In this document: in pieces, positions 55,430 through 64,000 of the stretch
How the letters are laid out: every line of letters begins with the position of its first letter
Position numbering within the stretch: position 1 is the first letter of the stretch
From: Agrypnia vestita
Taxonomy: Eukaryota > Arthropoda > Insecta > Trichoptera > Phryganeidae
DNA: 64,000 nucleotides
Reading direction: 5' to 3'
NCBI GenBank assembly: GCA_016648135.1
Contig: JADDOH010002588.1
Location: 112,352 to 176,351 of the forward strand
Translations under genes and position numbers: made by a program
Notes under the pieces: generated by a model
The model's input: the letters and a program-made list of their open reading frames with translations, nothing else
Told to the model about the DNA's origin: nothing
The model's database searches: none

Positions 55430-55969
55430 TCTAACAACAAAGGTCTTATCTAAGTTATCGCTTTAAAAAATGCAGGTAATATATTCTGATAATAAAAACC
55501 CATATTTTCGTATAAAAAAACGCCGTAATATGCATTTTCAGTGAATGTCCAGCCTTAATAGAAAATAATTTTACAAATTTAATTTCTCATCAATAACTAG
55601 TTTCATCTTAGAGAGAGCCCTCCTCTTTTTAACTCTTCATACTTTAAATATCCTTCAATCCCTCGAAACTTTATAGGTGAACTCACTCTACTTCGAGCGG
55701 ATTTGAAAGTATGTAAATAATAAATAAAAACATAAATTTAAATATCATTTTGAGAACGAGTTAGCGTACAAGTTTATTGTATGTAAAATTTGTTTTTTAA
55801 TTAAACCTTGACCTTTAAAAACATAACATCCGAGAACTATAAGGCACGATCAAGTAAAATAGGATAAGATATTTGAGGATGGAACTTTTAGCTTCAATAA
55901 TCGAAAGCCGACTGGCGATTCTGGCTGACCAACCCCCAGTCCCCGTGAAATACATTTCCGTGTAGCAAC
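55430..55969. other. Unassigned stretch before a gypsy remnant
   Basis: Nothing clearly coding. The last 100 bp may belong to the gag-pol remnant that follows (LAILADQPPVPVKYISV). Confidence 0.4.
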
Positions 55970-56345
55970 TCAAGAAGAATCACAATAGTCTGCAAGTGTA
56001 AGGATACCTTAATTGGCAAAAAGTTAATATTCTTGTCGATGCAGGACCAACCAAGTCCATTGTCCGAAGAAACACCATCAAGTGCTATCGCTGTGCCAAG
56101 TAATTTAGTGCTAAAATCAGCCACACAATGGAAGCCACCCGAATATGTAGGGAAACCTGTACCGAGCTGATACTTGGAGGAGTGAAACTAGATCACACGC
56201 TATTAGTGATATAACCTAGAAGATGATGTGATTTTGTGCCTGGACATAATGTACGAGTGTGGTTTTATAGTTGACGTAAATGAATATTGCGGATAGAGGA
56301 CGAGGAAGTTGTGCTGTTCGTTTCGGAGGATTAATTCATTAAAAT
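55970..56345 (+). pseudogene. Ty3/gypsy-type aspartic protease remnant
   Basis: The frame reads NILVDAGPTKSIVRRNT, with D-A-G in the position of the D-T/S-G active-site triplet. After shifts come TELILGGVKLDHTLLV and NLEDDVILCLDIMYECGFIV (the second protease core, with the LG-D motif altered to LCLD), then RIEDEEVVLF. This order is that of the pepsin-like protease of LTR retrotransposons. Stops and frameshifts are present, and no LTRs or RT were found nearby. Confidence 0.7.
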
Positions 56346-56366
56346 TTTTACGGTTTGATGACCGTA

Positions 56367-56562
56367 TGGGCCTACCACACGCACAAGTATCACCATACTT
56401 TTGCATGCGCATGCCGGTTGCACCGTGTACAAGACACCAACTACACGCACGGTGTTCCTTGTACAATCTTGCGTGTAGTTGGTGTTCTGTACACGGTGCC
56501 CCGTTTACAAACCGGCATGCGCATGCAAAAGTGTGGTGATACTTGTACGTGTGGTGGGCCCA
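56367..56562. mobile_element. 196-bp near-perfect palindromic MITE
   Basis: The arms extend almost to the centre: left TGGGCCTACCACACGCACAA, TTTTGCATGCGCATGCCGGT and CACCAACTACACGCA, with matching inverses on the right. The right arm has a short extra segment near TTTACAAAC. The TA dinucleotide on each side may be the target duplication. GCATGCGCATGC in both arms is an alternating purine-pyrimidine run. It sits at the 3' edge of the gypsy remnant. Confidence 0.8.
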
Positions 56563-56640
56563 TAATTGATATTTAACTTCTATAACTTGATCGTTGCTTA
56601 AGCGCTAAAACTATGATAAGGTAGATGCTCTACTCGAAGA

Positions 56641-56712
56641 TGCGCCTGGTTAAAATTTAGCAGGCAGTAGGATTACACAATGCCGTCTTTTTGACGGCTG
56701 TCCAACTGTCCA
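56641..56712. repeat. Direct repeat flanking the Harbinger element (left copy)
   Basis: TGCGCCTGGTTAAAATTTAG and TTTTTGACGGCTG here correspond to TGCGCCAGGTTAAAGTTGAG and TCTTTGACAGCTG at 57528-57595, beyond the right TIR. The copies are about 75% alike over some 70 bp and in the same orientation, so they are older than a target duplication. Confidence 0.65.
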
Positions 56713-56720
56713 CTAACTAA

Positions 56721-57502
56721 AGGTACTGATACACATGCTCATTAGTGGCACGTGAGCATGCGCAATATTGAGCTTCTTGAGCCATTGCTACTTGGTAACA
56801 TGTGTGTACGCACATTACTAGTAATGAGCATGTTCATTACTAGCACGCTCAAAAATCAATCGCCGGTTGATTTATGAGCACGCTTATTTGATTTGTGGGT
56901 GGAAGGGGTATCTTTTGAGCATGTGTAAACAGGCTTGCTTATGAGCATGCTAATGTCATTCGCGGCTAGTATCGATTATCAATGCGATCTTCTCAATCCG
57001 TGATAGATTAAATAAATATGGCGCGTTGGGGAGATGACAAAACATTACTTGTCGTGACTCGTTATAGAAATCACGAATGTCTGTGGAATACTCGGTCACC
57101 GCTATGTAAAAATAATATGGCAAGAAATAATGTTTATGAAACTTTATTAAAAGACATGAATGATTCAAATCTTACAATAAAAATTATAAAAACTGAAATC
57201 AAAAATATTCTGATGGAAACTCGGTAACTGTTTTGATTTATTGGTTCACTTGAATTTCCTGTTTCAGTTTGCAAAGTTTCCATTTTGAACAAGAGCGTCA
57301 GTATTCTATGACAAGACCGTGTCAGTAATAATGTGTCAGTAATAATAAGCATGTGTATTTGATTGTTAGGTTTGAGCATGCTCATTCATGAGCATGATTA
57401 AAATAAGCATGCTAGTAACGAGCAAGTGTACAGTTGTTAGAGCATGCTAATTTTGAGCATGCTAATGAACATGCTCAAAAATGAGCATGTGTATCAGTAT
57501 CT
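56721..57502 (+). mobile_element. Deleted PIF/Harbinger element keeping a MADF gene
   Basis: TIRs AGGTACTGATACACATGCTC and its inverse (GAGCATGTGTATCAGTATCT) bound 782 bp, with TAA on both sides (56718-56720 and 57503-57505). The 3-bp TAA duplication is the Harbinger hallmark. The subterminal regions hold at least ten copies of GAGCATG or its inverse in both orientations, candidate binding sites for the MADF/Myb partner protein. The transposase gene is absent; a MADF reading frame remains. Confidence 0.85.
57018..57227 (+). CDS. MADF-domain (Harbinger DNA-binding) protein, N-terminal part
   Basis: A 69-codon frame with a true ATG reads WGDDKTLLVVTRYRNHECLWN, RNNVYETLLKDMND and LTIKIIKTEIKNILMETR. 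This matches the three-helix MADF fold: an acidic start, a central H-x-C-LW segment and a final basic helix. Harbinger elements encode such a protein beside the transposase, and it directs the transposase to subterminal sites. It stops right after the third helix, where family members continue into a linker and C-terminal region, so it is probably truncated. It could still make a small DNA-binding protein if transcribed. Confidence 0.7.
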   Translation: MARWGDDKTLLVVTRYRNHECLWNTRSPLCKNNMARNNVYETLLKDMNDSNLTIKIIKTEIKNILMETR

Positions 57503-57760
57503 TAAATCAAAAACGAATGAAATTGCGCCAGGTTAAAGTTGAGTAGGCAATATGGTTATCACTCTGGCGTCTCTTTGACAGCTGATTAAACCGTCACTTA
57601 AAATAAAAATCCACTAAAATCTAACACATTCGATCCTTTTTGTTGATAAAAACAATTTATTATGGCTCCTTTTACTATGGTGTAAATATTATTTTCTTTG
57701 TCCGAACACCATAATTATTGGAAAAATTATTTTGTTTACGGAGCGAAAAACACGTCTAAC

Positions 57761-57809
57761 CGGTACGAATGCTCAATAGCAAATCTCTATTGAACATTCG
57801 TACCGGAAA
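57761..57809. repeat. 20-bp palindrome with one mismatch and short loop
   Basis: CCGGTACGAATGCTCAATAG and CTATTGAACATTCGTACCGG pair with a single mismatch around a loop of about 8 bases. It lies near the 5' edge of the LINE RNase H remnant. Confidence 0.85.
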
Positions 57810-57929
57810 CGAAGTCTGAGAGATCTTCCGGAAGATAGAGAATATCGGGGAATAATCAACCATCACGAATTGCCAACAAAGAATTGTAAAAAGTGCACTA
57901 TATGGAGAAAAACCAACCGAAGATGTCAG

Positions 57930-58690
57930 TTCTGAAATAAAAATATAAACAGATGGAAGCTTATTCGAAGAGAAAGTGGGAGCAGCATTTGTTTCATATG
58001 ATAACGGCCGAGAACTTCCTGGACGAAAATTCAAGTTGGAAAATTATTGCTCAATATTCCAGGCAGAGCTGTTGGCCATTCAAGAAGTTCTTAAGTGCGT
58101 TCTTCTTAAACCGCATAATCGTTGGACAAAAATATTCTCACAGATTGTCAATCTACTTTAGCAGCTATTCAAAATTCTAAAGCTCTTAATCCTATTGTGT
58201 TTGACATAAAATAAACAATTCAAGAACTCTGTCAAAGAAATCAAAAAGTGCAAATTGGATGGGTTAAGGGCGTAGTGGCATCCCTGGGAACGAGATTACA
58301 GACGAGAAAGCAAGAGAAGCAACGGTATAAAATTTAACCAGTTTATGCTTATTTTCCACTTAGCTACAGCCAAGAGAACTCTAAGAGAGGAGACCTTGAA
58401 GAAATGGAACGAACTATACCTGACATCGACGACAGGATATGTGACTAAACAGTTCTTACCAGACATTACGAGTTTAATAAAGTTCAATAAAAAAACGCAA
58501 CCGACTTAAGAAGTGAAACAAATGATGCCGGAACATGGCTGTTTTAATAGTCACTTGCACATATTTAAATTGACTGACGATGACTATTGCCCATGCGACA
58601 ATACCACGCCTCAACACACAAAAAACTCACTAATGACATCTATTTTTCAACCGACAGAGACATAATATGGATGCCGAATGGCGCAGGCAT
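57930..58690 (+). pseudogene. LINE RNase H domain and C-terminal remnant
   Basis: The reading starts near TDGSLFEEKVGAAFV (first RNase H Asp; the preceding Tyr codon is now a stop), then LENYCSIFQAELLAIQEVL (catalytic Glu), DCQSTLAAIQNSKA (third acidic site, after a frameshift) and GNEITDEKAREA. The C-terminal part keeps GCFNSHLHIFKLTD and YCPCDNTTPQH, the Cys/His zinc-knuckle-like end of R1/I-type LINE proteins. An RNase H domain marks this as a different LINE group from the other three LINE types here. The RT domain is missing. Confidence 0.8.
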
Positions 58691-58884
58691 GGTATAAACA
58701 TCAATAACATGGCAGAGGTGATAAGTCATTAGGGCTTGTGACCTAGATTCGTCTTATATATAAATAAAATAGTTATCACGATAAAAGAAACTAATCTTAC
58801 CAGTACTAATAACGCAAACCATCAGATGATATTAGATGAAGCGGCCTCCCGCTAACGCTCACGACATTGATGTACGTGTGTATA

Positions 58885-59423
58885 CAGGGTTATTTGTAAA
58901 ACATTAGTAACCTCGCAGGACTATATTCCTGCCTTGGTTGTGAGTCGAAAATGTTCAAGTTATTATGACCTAATATCAATAGTTAAGGAGATATGCGACA
59001 TCAAAGTTTGCATTTTTTTCACTTTTTTGTTTTTTTTTTTTTTGTTTCTGACTTATTTTTTGTAAAACGTTGGACTATCATTACAGTAACTTATATCGAA
59101 AATGAAAAATTCATTCCCTTTAATACAAGTCAAATAAAAAAATAAAAACCTTCGAATTCCAATCGGAATTTTTTCAGGGATTTTATCATTTTATTTAACT
59201 TGTATTGAAACAAATGAATTTTTCGTAATCGATATGAGTTACTGTAATGATAGTCCAACTTTTTACAAAAAAAATGTCAGAAATATTGAAAAAAATGCAA
59301 ACTTTGATGTCGCATATCTCCTCAACTATTGATATTAGGTCATAATAGCTTGAACATTTTCGACTCATAATCAAGGCAGGAATATAGTCCTGCGAGGTTA
59401 TTAATGTTTTACAAATAACCCTG
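58885..59423. mobile_element. Full fold-back MITE of the CAGGGTTATTTG family, 539 bp
   Basis: The ends are CAGGGTTATTTGTAAAACAT and its inverse, with TATA on both sides (58881-58884 and 59424-59427). Inverted similarity runs through most of the element: the arm blocks CGCAGGACTATATTCCTGCC, ATGCGACATCAAAGTTTGCA and GAAAAATTCATT each have an inverse on the right. The whole element is therefore one long imperfect hairpin. It is a relative of the 340-bp copy at 55090. Confidence 0.9.
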
Positions 59424-59427
59424 TATA

Positions 59428-61272
59428 ATGATGAATGTATAAAGTAATGCTATAATTATTTTAAATATGTAATCACGATGACTGCAACCAAAATAAAAAC
59501 AATAAAAATAGCGTCAATTTATAAGTTATCGCACCATTTCAAGCTATTGCCGGGTCGTAACAACAAGCCGGATCGTTCCACTCCGGTTCGGCAGTCCTTT
59601 TCCTTTAGATACGTAAGCTAGCCACAAAAAACTCCGAAAGTTGAAAGCGAAGGTACAAAATAAAAATATGAGTTGGGACAGATGAGAGCCCTAAAGCAAA
59701 ATATAATTTATGACCCATTGCTTACAATTTTTGGAATATCAGTTAACTTCTTCGAGAATGCAGATTTGGCTGGGCTCTCCGATATCCTCTAATTAAAATT
59801 TAATTAAAAGGAGTGATTCTGACAGTGCAGTTCGCTATATAGAGTGCCGCCATTGCTTCAACTATCAGGAAGCGATTCTATTGGTTGAATCCCACGATTC
59901 ACCATAGGCTAAAGAGAGCTCTATTTTGTGGCTTGACCCGTGTGGTACCTACCCGCTGGAACATCACAATATAAAAAAAAACTTTTTCTGTTCATGCGTT
60001 GCAAGGTCGCAAGTAAAATATTAGTTTATAATTTCTTAAAATTATGAATTTTTTTGAGTGTACAGAAATTAAATACAGTTATATGTCAAATAAATATTTC
60101 GTTCTTAGTGTACCGTTACAGTTATTTTATTATTCGATTGGGTCTATTTTACTTCGAAAAATAATATTTTCGTTTAAGTTGTCAATTTTTTTTAGTTTTA
60201 TTTTTTCGTTGATGTTGTAATTTGTTTTTCTTTTTATAAATTTACTGCTTTTGGAGGGAAAGAGATATTAATTAAAGTGTTAACTAGTAGGTGAGAAGGA
60301 AAGAAAGAAAACAGAATAGCATGTTTGTTTGTTTTCAACAGGATTTTTTTAAATTCCGAAAGGACTTGGGACACGAGTCTACAACGTACAAGATTTAAAT
60401 AAAGTAGCCACAAAAAATCATTAGCTTTTTTAGAGGAAAATATTCCGCTAATAACAAAAATAAGTAAAGCTACAGCAGGAAAAGGAGAATTGAGTAAACA
60501 TTTATATTTTAAAGAAATTTTCTATGGAATGTAATCTTCTTATATGTTCCTACTTATATAGAAAAGACCTATAGAAAAGTTCCTACCCACAAGAAACCGA
60601 TTTATCGGTGACATCCATCTGTACCGCAGATAATAATTAATTCATTTAACACGCAACAAACGCAAAATGTCCCTGAAATGACTTTGTAATAAATACTCAG
60701 AAATTTTCAGAATACGGCTGTAAGTATAAATACTCGAGGTAAGATATATATCAGTTTTTGGCTTAACCGAAATGAAAGAAATGGTCTTTATTATTATGTC
60801 TATATTGACTTAATTATTAAAATAATGTTCAGTATATTAATTTTATATTAATAAAAGTAATTATGGTTTGTATAAAAAAAATTAATCTAAAACATACAAC
60901 TGTTGATGTTGATAAATGAAAAATGAATTCCCACACTGTCGTAAAACCGTTAAAAAAGTTTTGAATGTACGCCTCCAGCGTAATAGCGTAAAAATCGAAA
61001 AATATATTTTTATCCTTACCGGTTTTATTAACATACTTCAACAGAAGATAAAAACCATGATACAATAACAATTCTCGTTTTTCAGTACTAAATCAATTTT
61101 TGGTACTCTGTTCTGACGACATATTTGTTCAACAATAATTTCTGCACATTTCACACAATACTCAATAACAATCGAGCCACTTCTAAAAAACTATTTTGCA
61201 TAAGTGATTATAAAAACAAACGATTATGTATTTATAAAAATTTTAATATAATATACCTTTGGAAATTTATCA
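59428..61272. other. AT-rich stretch, no gene recognised
   Basis: No coding motif or terminal repeat recognised. A slightly GC-richer patch at 59530-59960 has no identifiable product. An 80-codon minus-strand frame at 60829-61071 lacks motifs. Confidence 0.45.
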
Positions 61273-61278
61273 TCTATA

Positions 61279-61669
61279 TCTATACCTATAAAACTCAATG
61301 TCTGTCTGTCTGTTCTCTATACAAATCTACACCGTTTGTCAGATTAGACTCAAATTTTGCATACTTGTGCTTTAGGACCCAGCGGGGAACGCTGGCGACA
61401 TTCAAGTTTCCTCCTCTATCCAAACCCCTCCCCCAGATATATTTTCTGTAAAAATCTACACCGCTTCACCGATTGGACCCAAATTTTGCTTACATATCCC
61501 CGACGGAAAAAATAGGCCATATTTCTTCATCCTAGATATCCAATCCATCCAAACCTTGATTAAATAGAATCATTATTTTAATTAGAGGCTTAGCGATACA
61601 ATTGAACCCTCCACAAATTTATTTTCAACTTAATTCTTAACCCGTGCAAGGCCGGGTGCAAACAGCTAG
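61279..61669 (+). mobile_element. Helentron-like element, copy 4
   Basis: The 5' end is TATATCTATACC followed by TATAAAACTCAATGTCTGTC. The 3' end is AACCCGTGCAAGGCCGGGTG then CAAACAG and CTAG at 61666-61669. It contains about one and a half internal units and is shorter than copy 3. The next copy begins at the following base. Confidence 0.8.
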
Positions 61670-62346
61670 TATACCTATAAAACTCAATGTCTGTCTGTCT
61701 GTTCTCTATGCAAATCTACACCGTTTGTTCGATTTGACCCAAAATTTGCATACTTATTCTTTAGAACCCGGCGGGTAGCATAAGCTATATTTTCCCCCCT
61801 CCCCCTTTTCACCTTCCCCTCCCTGATATATTTTCAATGCAAAACCGTTCGACCGATCGGACTCAAAATTTGTAAAATTATTCCTTAGGGCCCAGCGGGT
61901 AACATAGGCGACATTTACCCCCTCCTCCTTTACCTCTTCCCCACCCGCCGATATATTTTCAATGCAAATCTGTACCGTGAGACCGATTGGACTCAAATGT
62001 TGCGTGCTTATTCTTTAGGACCCGGACGGTAACACAGGTGATATTACCTCCTCCCCCTTTACCCTACCTCCTCTCCTGATAAACTTTATCTACAAATATA
62101 CACCGTTTGACCGATCTGACTCAAATTTTGCATACTTATTTTATATGACCGGCGGGTAACACGGCTACATTTCCTCTCTCCCCTTTTATCCCAGCCTCTC
62201 GCCCTAATATATTTCTGATCAATCTGACTTAAATTTTGCATTCTTGTTCTTTAGGACACGGCGAGTAACAAAGGTAACGTTTTTGTACCCCACAAACATA
62301 CATTTAATAAATCCTTAACCCGAGCAACGCCGGGGACGAACAGCTA
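61670..62346 (+). mobile_element. Helentron-like element, copy 5, head to tail with copy 4
   Basis: It starts TATACCTATAAAACTCAATG directly after the CTAG of copy 4, lacking only the first bases of the 5' end. It ends AACCCGAGCAACGCCGGGGA, then CGAACAG and CTAG at 62343-62346, with T following. About four internal 126-131-bp units are present (ACTCAAAATTTG-type and TTTAGGACCCGG-type blocks). The TATA box of the next gene lies 8 bp downstream. Confidence 0.8.
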
Positions 62347-62353
62347 GTACGTG

Positions 62354-62361
62354 TATAAATA
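62354..62361 (+). promoter_or_regulatory. TATA box of the putative secreted-protein gene
   Basis: TATAAATA is placed about 60 bp upstream of the ATG at 62415, leaving room for a start site near 62385-62395 and a short 5' leader. It begins 8 bp after the CTAG end of a Helentron-like element, so everything upstream of the core promoter is transposon DNA. Confidence 0.6.
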
Positions 62362-62414
62362 CAGGGTCATTTAATAAAAACAATAAATCGTTTCTAGCTC
62401 ATCAAGTTCACAAG

Positions 62415-63793
62415 ATGTTCTCCAAGATTCTCTGCGTATATCTCCTAGCTGTATATTTTGTTCAGGTGAGTAAAATATTGTTTAAATAAAGAGTTAGTTG
62501 TACAAATTTAAAACTTAGAAAGGCGTATTAATTAATTAATTAATTAATTAAAAACTTATAAACTTATAAAAACTTTGACGTGGTTACATTTATGAATTTG
62601 AGTACTGCAGTTAACGGTAAAGTAAACGAAGAATTATATGTTTCTATAAAATCTCTCCTGGGGATTAATAGGCAAATGAACAAAACTAACAACGAAAAAA
62701 AAATTAATGATTGCACCAACTTTAATAAGCGAACGTAGTCATTTACAATTTAATTTTCTTGTGTTAGTCATTTAAAACCAGAAATTTATCGATTGCCTAT
62801 TTCAGATATGGCCACCGCTATGCCACAAAGAACTAACTACACGGCAATCAACATTATCTTTAGAATTAATAAAACATCACGTTGCTTCACTCAATTGGAA
62901 CCATTTTACATATTATGACAAAATATAAATTAAAATACACAAAATATTAATTGATATTTTTAAAGAGCTGTTCGAACCCGGTGTTGCACGGGCTAAGGAT
63001 TAAGTTGAAAATACATTTGTGGGGGTAAACAAAGGTTTGATTCAAACAGTATAGACTTGCATCGAAAATATATCAGGGGGACGGTAAAAGGTAAAAGGGG
63101 AGGGAGGAAATGTCACTTTTGTTACCCGCGGGGTCATAAGGAATAACTTTACAAATTTTGAGTCCGATCGGTAAAACGGTAAAGATTTGCATCGAAAATA
63201 TGTCACGGGGAGGGGAAGGGGTAAGAGAATAGGGGGCACAGGAAAGCATAAGTGTAAAAAATTTTAGTTGAATCGGACAAACGGTGTGGATTTTTATAGA
63301 GAACAGACAGACAGACAGACATTGAGTTTTATAGGTAAAGATGCAGTCAGAGCTCATCTTCAGAAGATCTGAGGACGAAGGCTGTATCGGTTTTACAAAT
63401 AGTTGTACAGTATAGACGAACGTTTTTAGTAGTACGTGTGTACATCGCGATGTAAGTTGAACCTCAAAATAATTGTTTCGTGCCGTAATCAGAGCGGTTT
63501 ATTCGTACTAATATTTAATTAAGAATTTATTGAAATATTTCAAGCCAAATGAAGCAATTTTTGGACTCGATGCACTCATCGAGAGTACGGCTGCCGAGAT
63601 GGCCACCAGCGCTAACACCGCCACGCAGGACGCGCTGAGCCGGGCCACCGCGCTCCTCATAAGCTTGCAGAGCAATGTGCAGGGAATGACGGCATCCGTG
63701 ATGACTCAGGTAGCGACAGTTGTAAACAACGCCATTGTCGCCGCGGTGACTCAGGCTGGAGGTTCACAGGCCAAAGTTGCCGGGTGCACGGCG
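62415..63793 (+). CDS. Putative secreted protein, two exons seen, runs off the window
   Basis: Exon 1 (62415-62465) encodes MFSKILCVYLLAVYFVQ, a classic hydrophobic signal peptide, and ends exactly at CAG/GTGAGT. The ATG has a good context (AAG before it). Exon 2 is most likely 63545-63793 (acceptor TTTCAAG) or begins at 63524; both keep phase 0. It encodes PNEAIFGLDALIESTAAEM, then an Ala/Thr/Ser/Val-rich helical stretch with NVQGMTASVMTQVATVV and GGSQAKVAGCTA, ending at a GTGAGT donor (63794-63799). The 1.08-kb intron holds a Helentron copy. The mature part has no domain I recognise and only one Cys; a small secreted haemolymph, cuticle or silk-gland-type product is possible. The exon 1-exon 2 link is inferred from phase and position. 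Confidence 0.55.
62964..63341 (-). mobile_element. Helentron-like element, copy 6, in the intron
   Basis: In minus orientation it starts TCTTTACC then TATAAAACTCAATGTCTGTC (near 63341) and ends AACCCGTGCAACACCGGGTT, then CGAACAGCT at 62966; the final CTAG has decayed. It has about two internal units. Its orientation is opposite to copies 4 and 5 just upstream. Confidence 0.75.
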
Positions 63794-64000
63794 GTGAGTT
63801 GTATACTTTAACTTTTCATATTTCGACGTCACACCTGGCGTTTTTTTAAGAATTTTATCCTAAATTTCTATTCATAATCTCATTATTTAAAAACAAATCT
63901 AGCAATAGGAAGAAACAACTCCATTCATCAGCAAAACATTGTAATACAAAATATACTACAATTTCTGTTATTTTCCTACTATATCCTCGTATGTACACCT
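63794..64000 (+). other. Start of an intron, truncated by the window
   Basis: It begins with the donor GTGAGT at 63794 and is AT-rich to the window end. The next exon is outside. Confidence 0.45.

Overview
The window reads as gene-poor, transposon-dense nuclear DNA of an arthropod, most likely an insect. The base composition is AT-rich and there are GT-AG introns. There is a short interstitial block of the insect telomere pentamer TTAGG at 50.9 kb. The transposon mix is typical of insects: mariner, PIF/Harbinger with a MADF protein, Helitron/Helentron, RTE, CR1/Jockey-like and RNase-H-bearing LINEs, Penelope-like fragments, tRNA-derived SINEs and many MITEs. Lepidoptera would fit the RTE and mariner families, but the order cannot be fixed from the sequence alone. 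No bacterial-type operon, CRISPR array or rRNA gene is present.

Layout. 0-8.5 kb: a tandem array of TIR-bounded units (1.66-3.2 kb, nested MITE) and a 2.8-kb DNA transposon with a decayed transposase on the minus strand (4.28-7.07 kb). 8.5-12.8 kb: microsatellites and unassigned GC-richer islands. 12.85-14.1 kb: a mariner with frameshifts, one lost catalytic Asp and an in-frame templated palindrome. 15.6-19.2 kb: a Helentron-like element, the C-terminal helicase of an autonomous Helitron (minus strand), and a TTAA-flanked element. 19.7-20.9 kb: a second, older mariner. 23.9-25.4 kb: a HARBI1-like Harbinger transposase with a clean intron and one stop. 26-33 kb: LINE fragments, a TAA-flanked MITE and a SINE with a long hairpin. 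33-40.7 kb: Helitron-like elements with internal minisatellites, including a 350-bp higher-order repeat, and a SINE. 41.9-44.1 kb: Penelope GIY-YIG remnant, palindromic MITE, possible exon, RTE tail. 44.3-49.1 kb: a nearly complete minus-strand LINE (ORF1, AP endonuclease, RT), split by a 590-bp inverted-repeat insertion carrying a hammerhead-ribozyme-like motif. 49.3-51.5 kb: a fold-back repeat array, TTAGG block and Helitron 3' end. 52.5 kb: a second hammerhead-like motif. 55-59.4 kb: paired MITEs, a gypsy protease remnant, a Harbinger derivative keeping a MADF domain, and a LINE RNase H remnant. 61.3-62.35 kb: two Helentron-like copies head to tail.

The best candidate for a host gene is at the right edge. 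A TATA box at 62,354 and an exon encoding a signal peptide with a clean splice donor are followed by a plausible second exon with another donor at 63,794; the gene runs off the window. Its promoter lies 8 bp downstream of a Helentron 3' terminus.

The most unusual signals are the two hammerhead-like motifs with palindromic stem III, in a window that also holds a Penelope GIY-YIG fragment. Next are several small-loop palindromes, two of which can be read as template-switch insertions against the ancestral transposon sequence, and the MADF-carrying Harbinger derivative.
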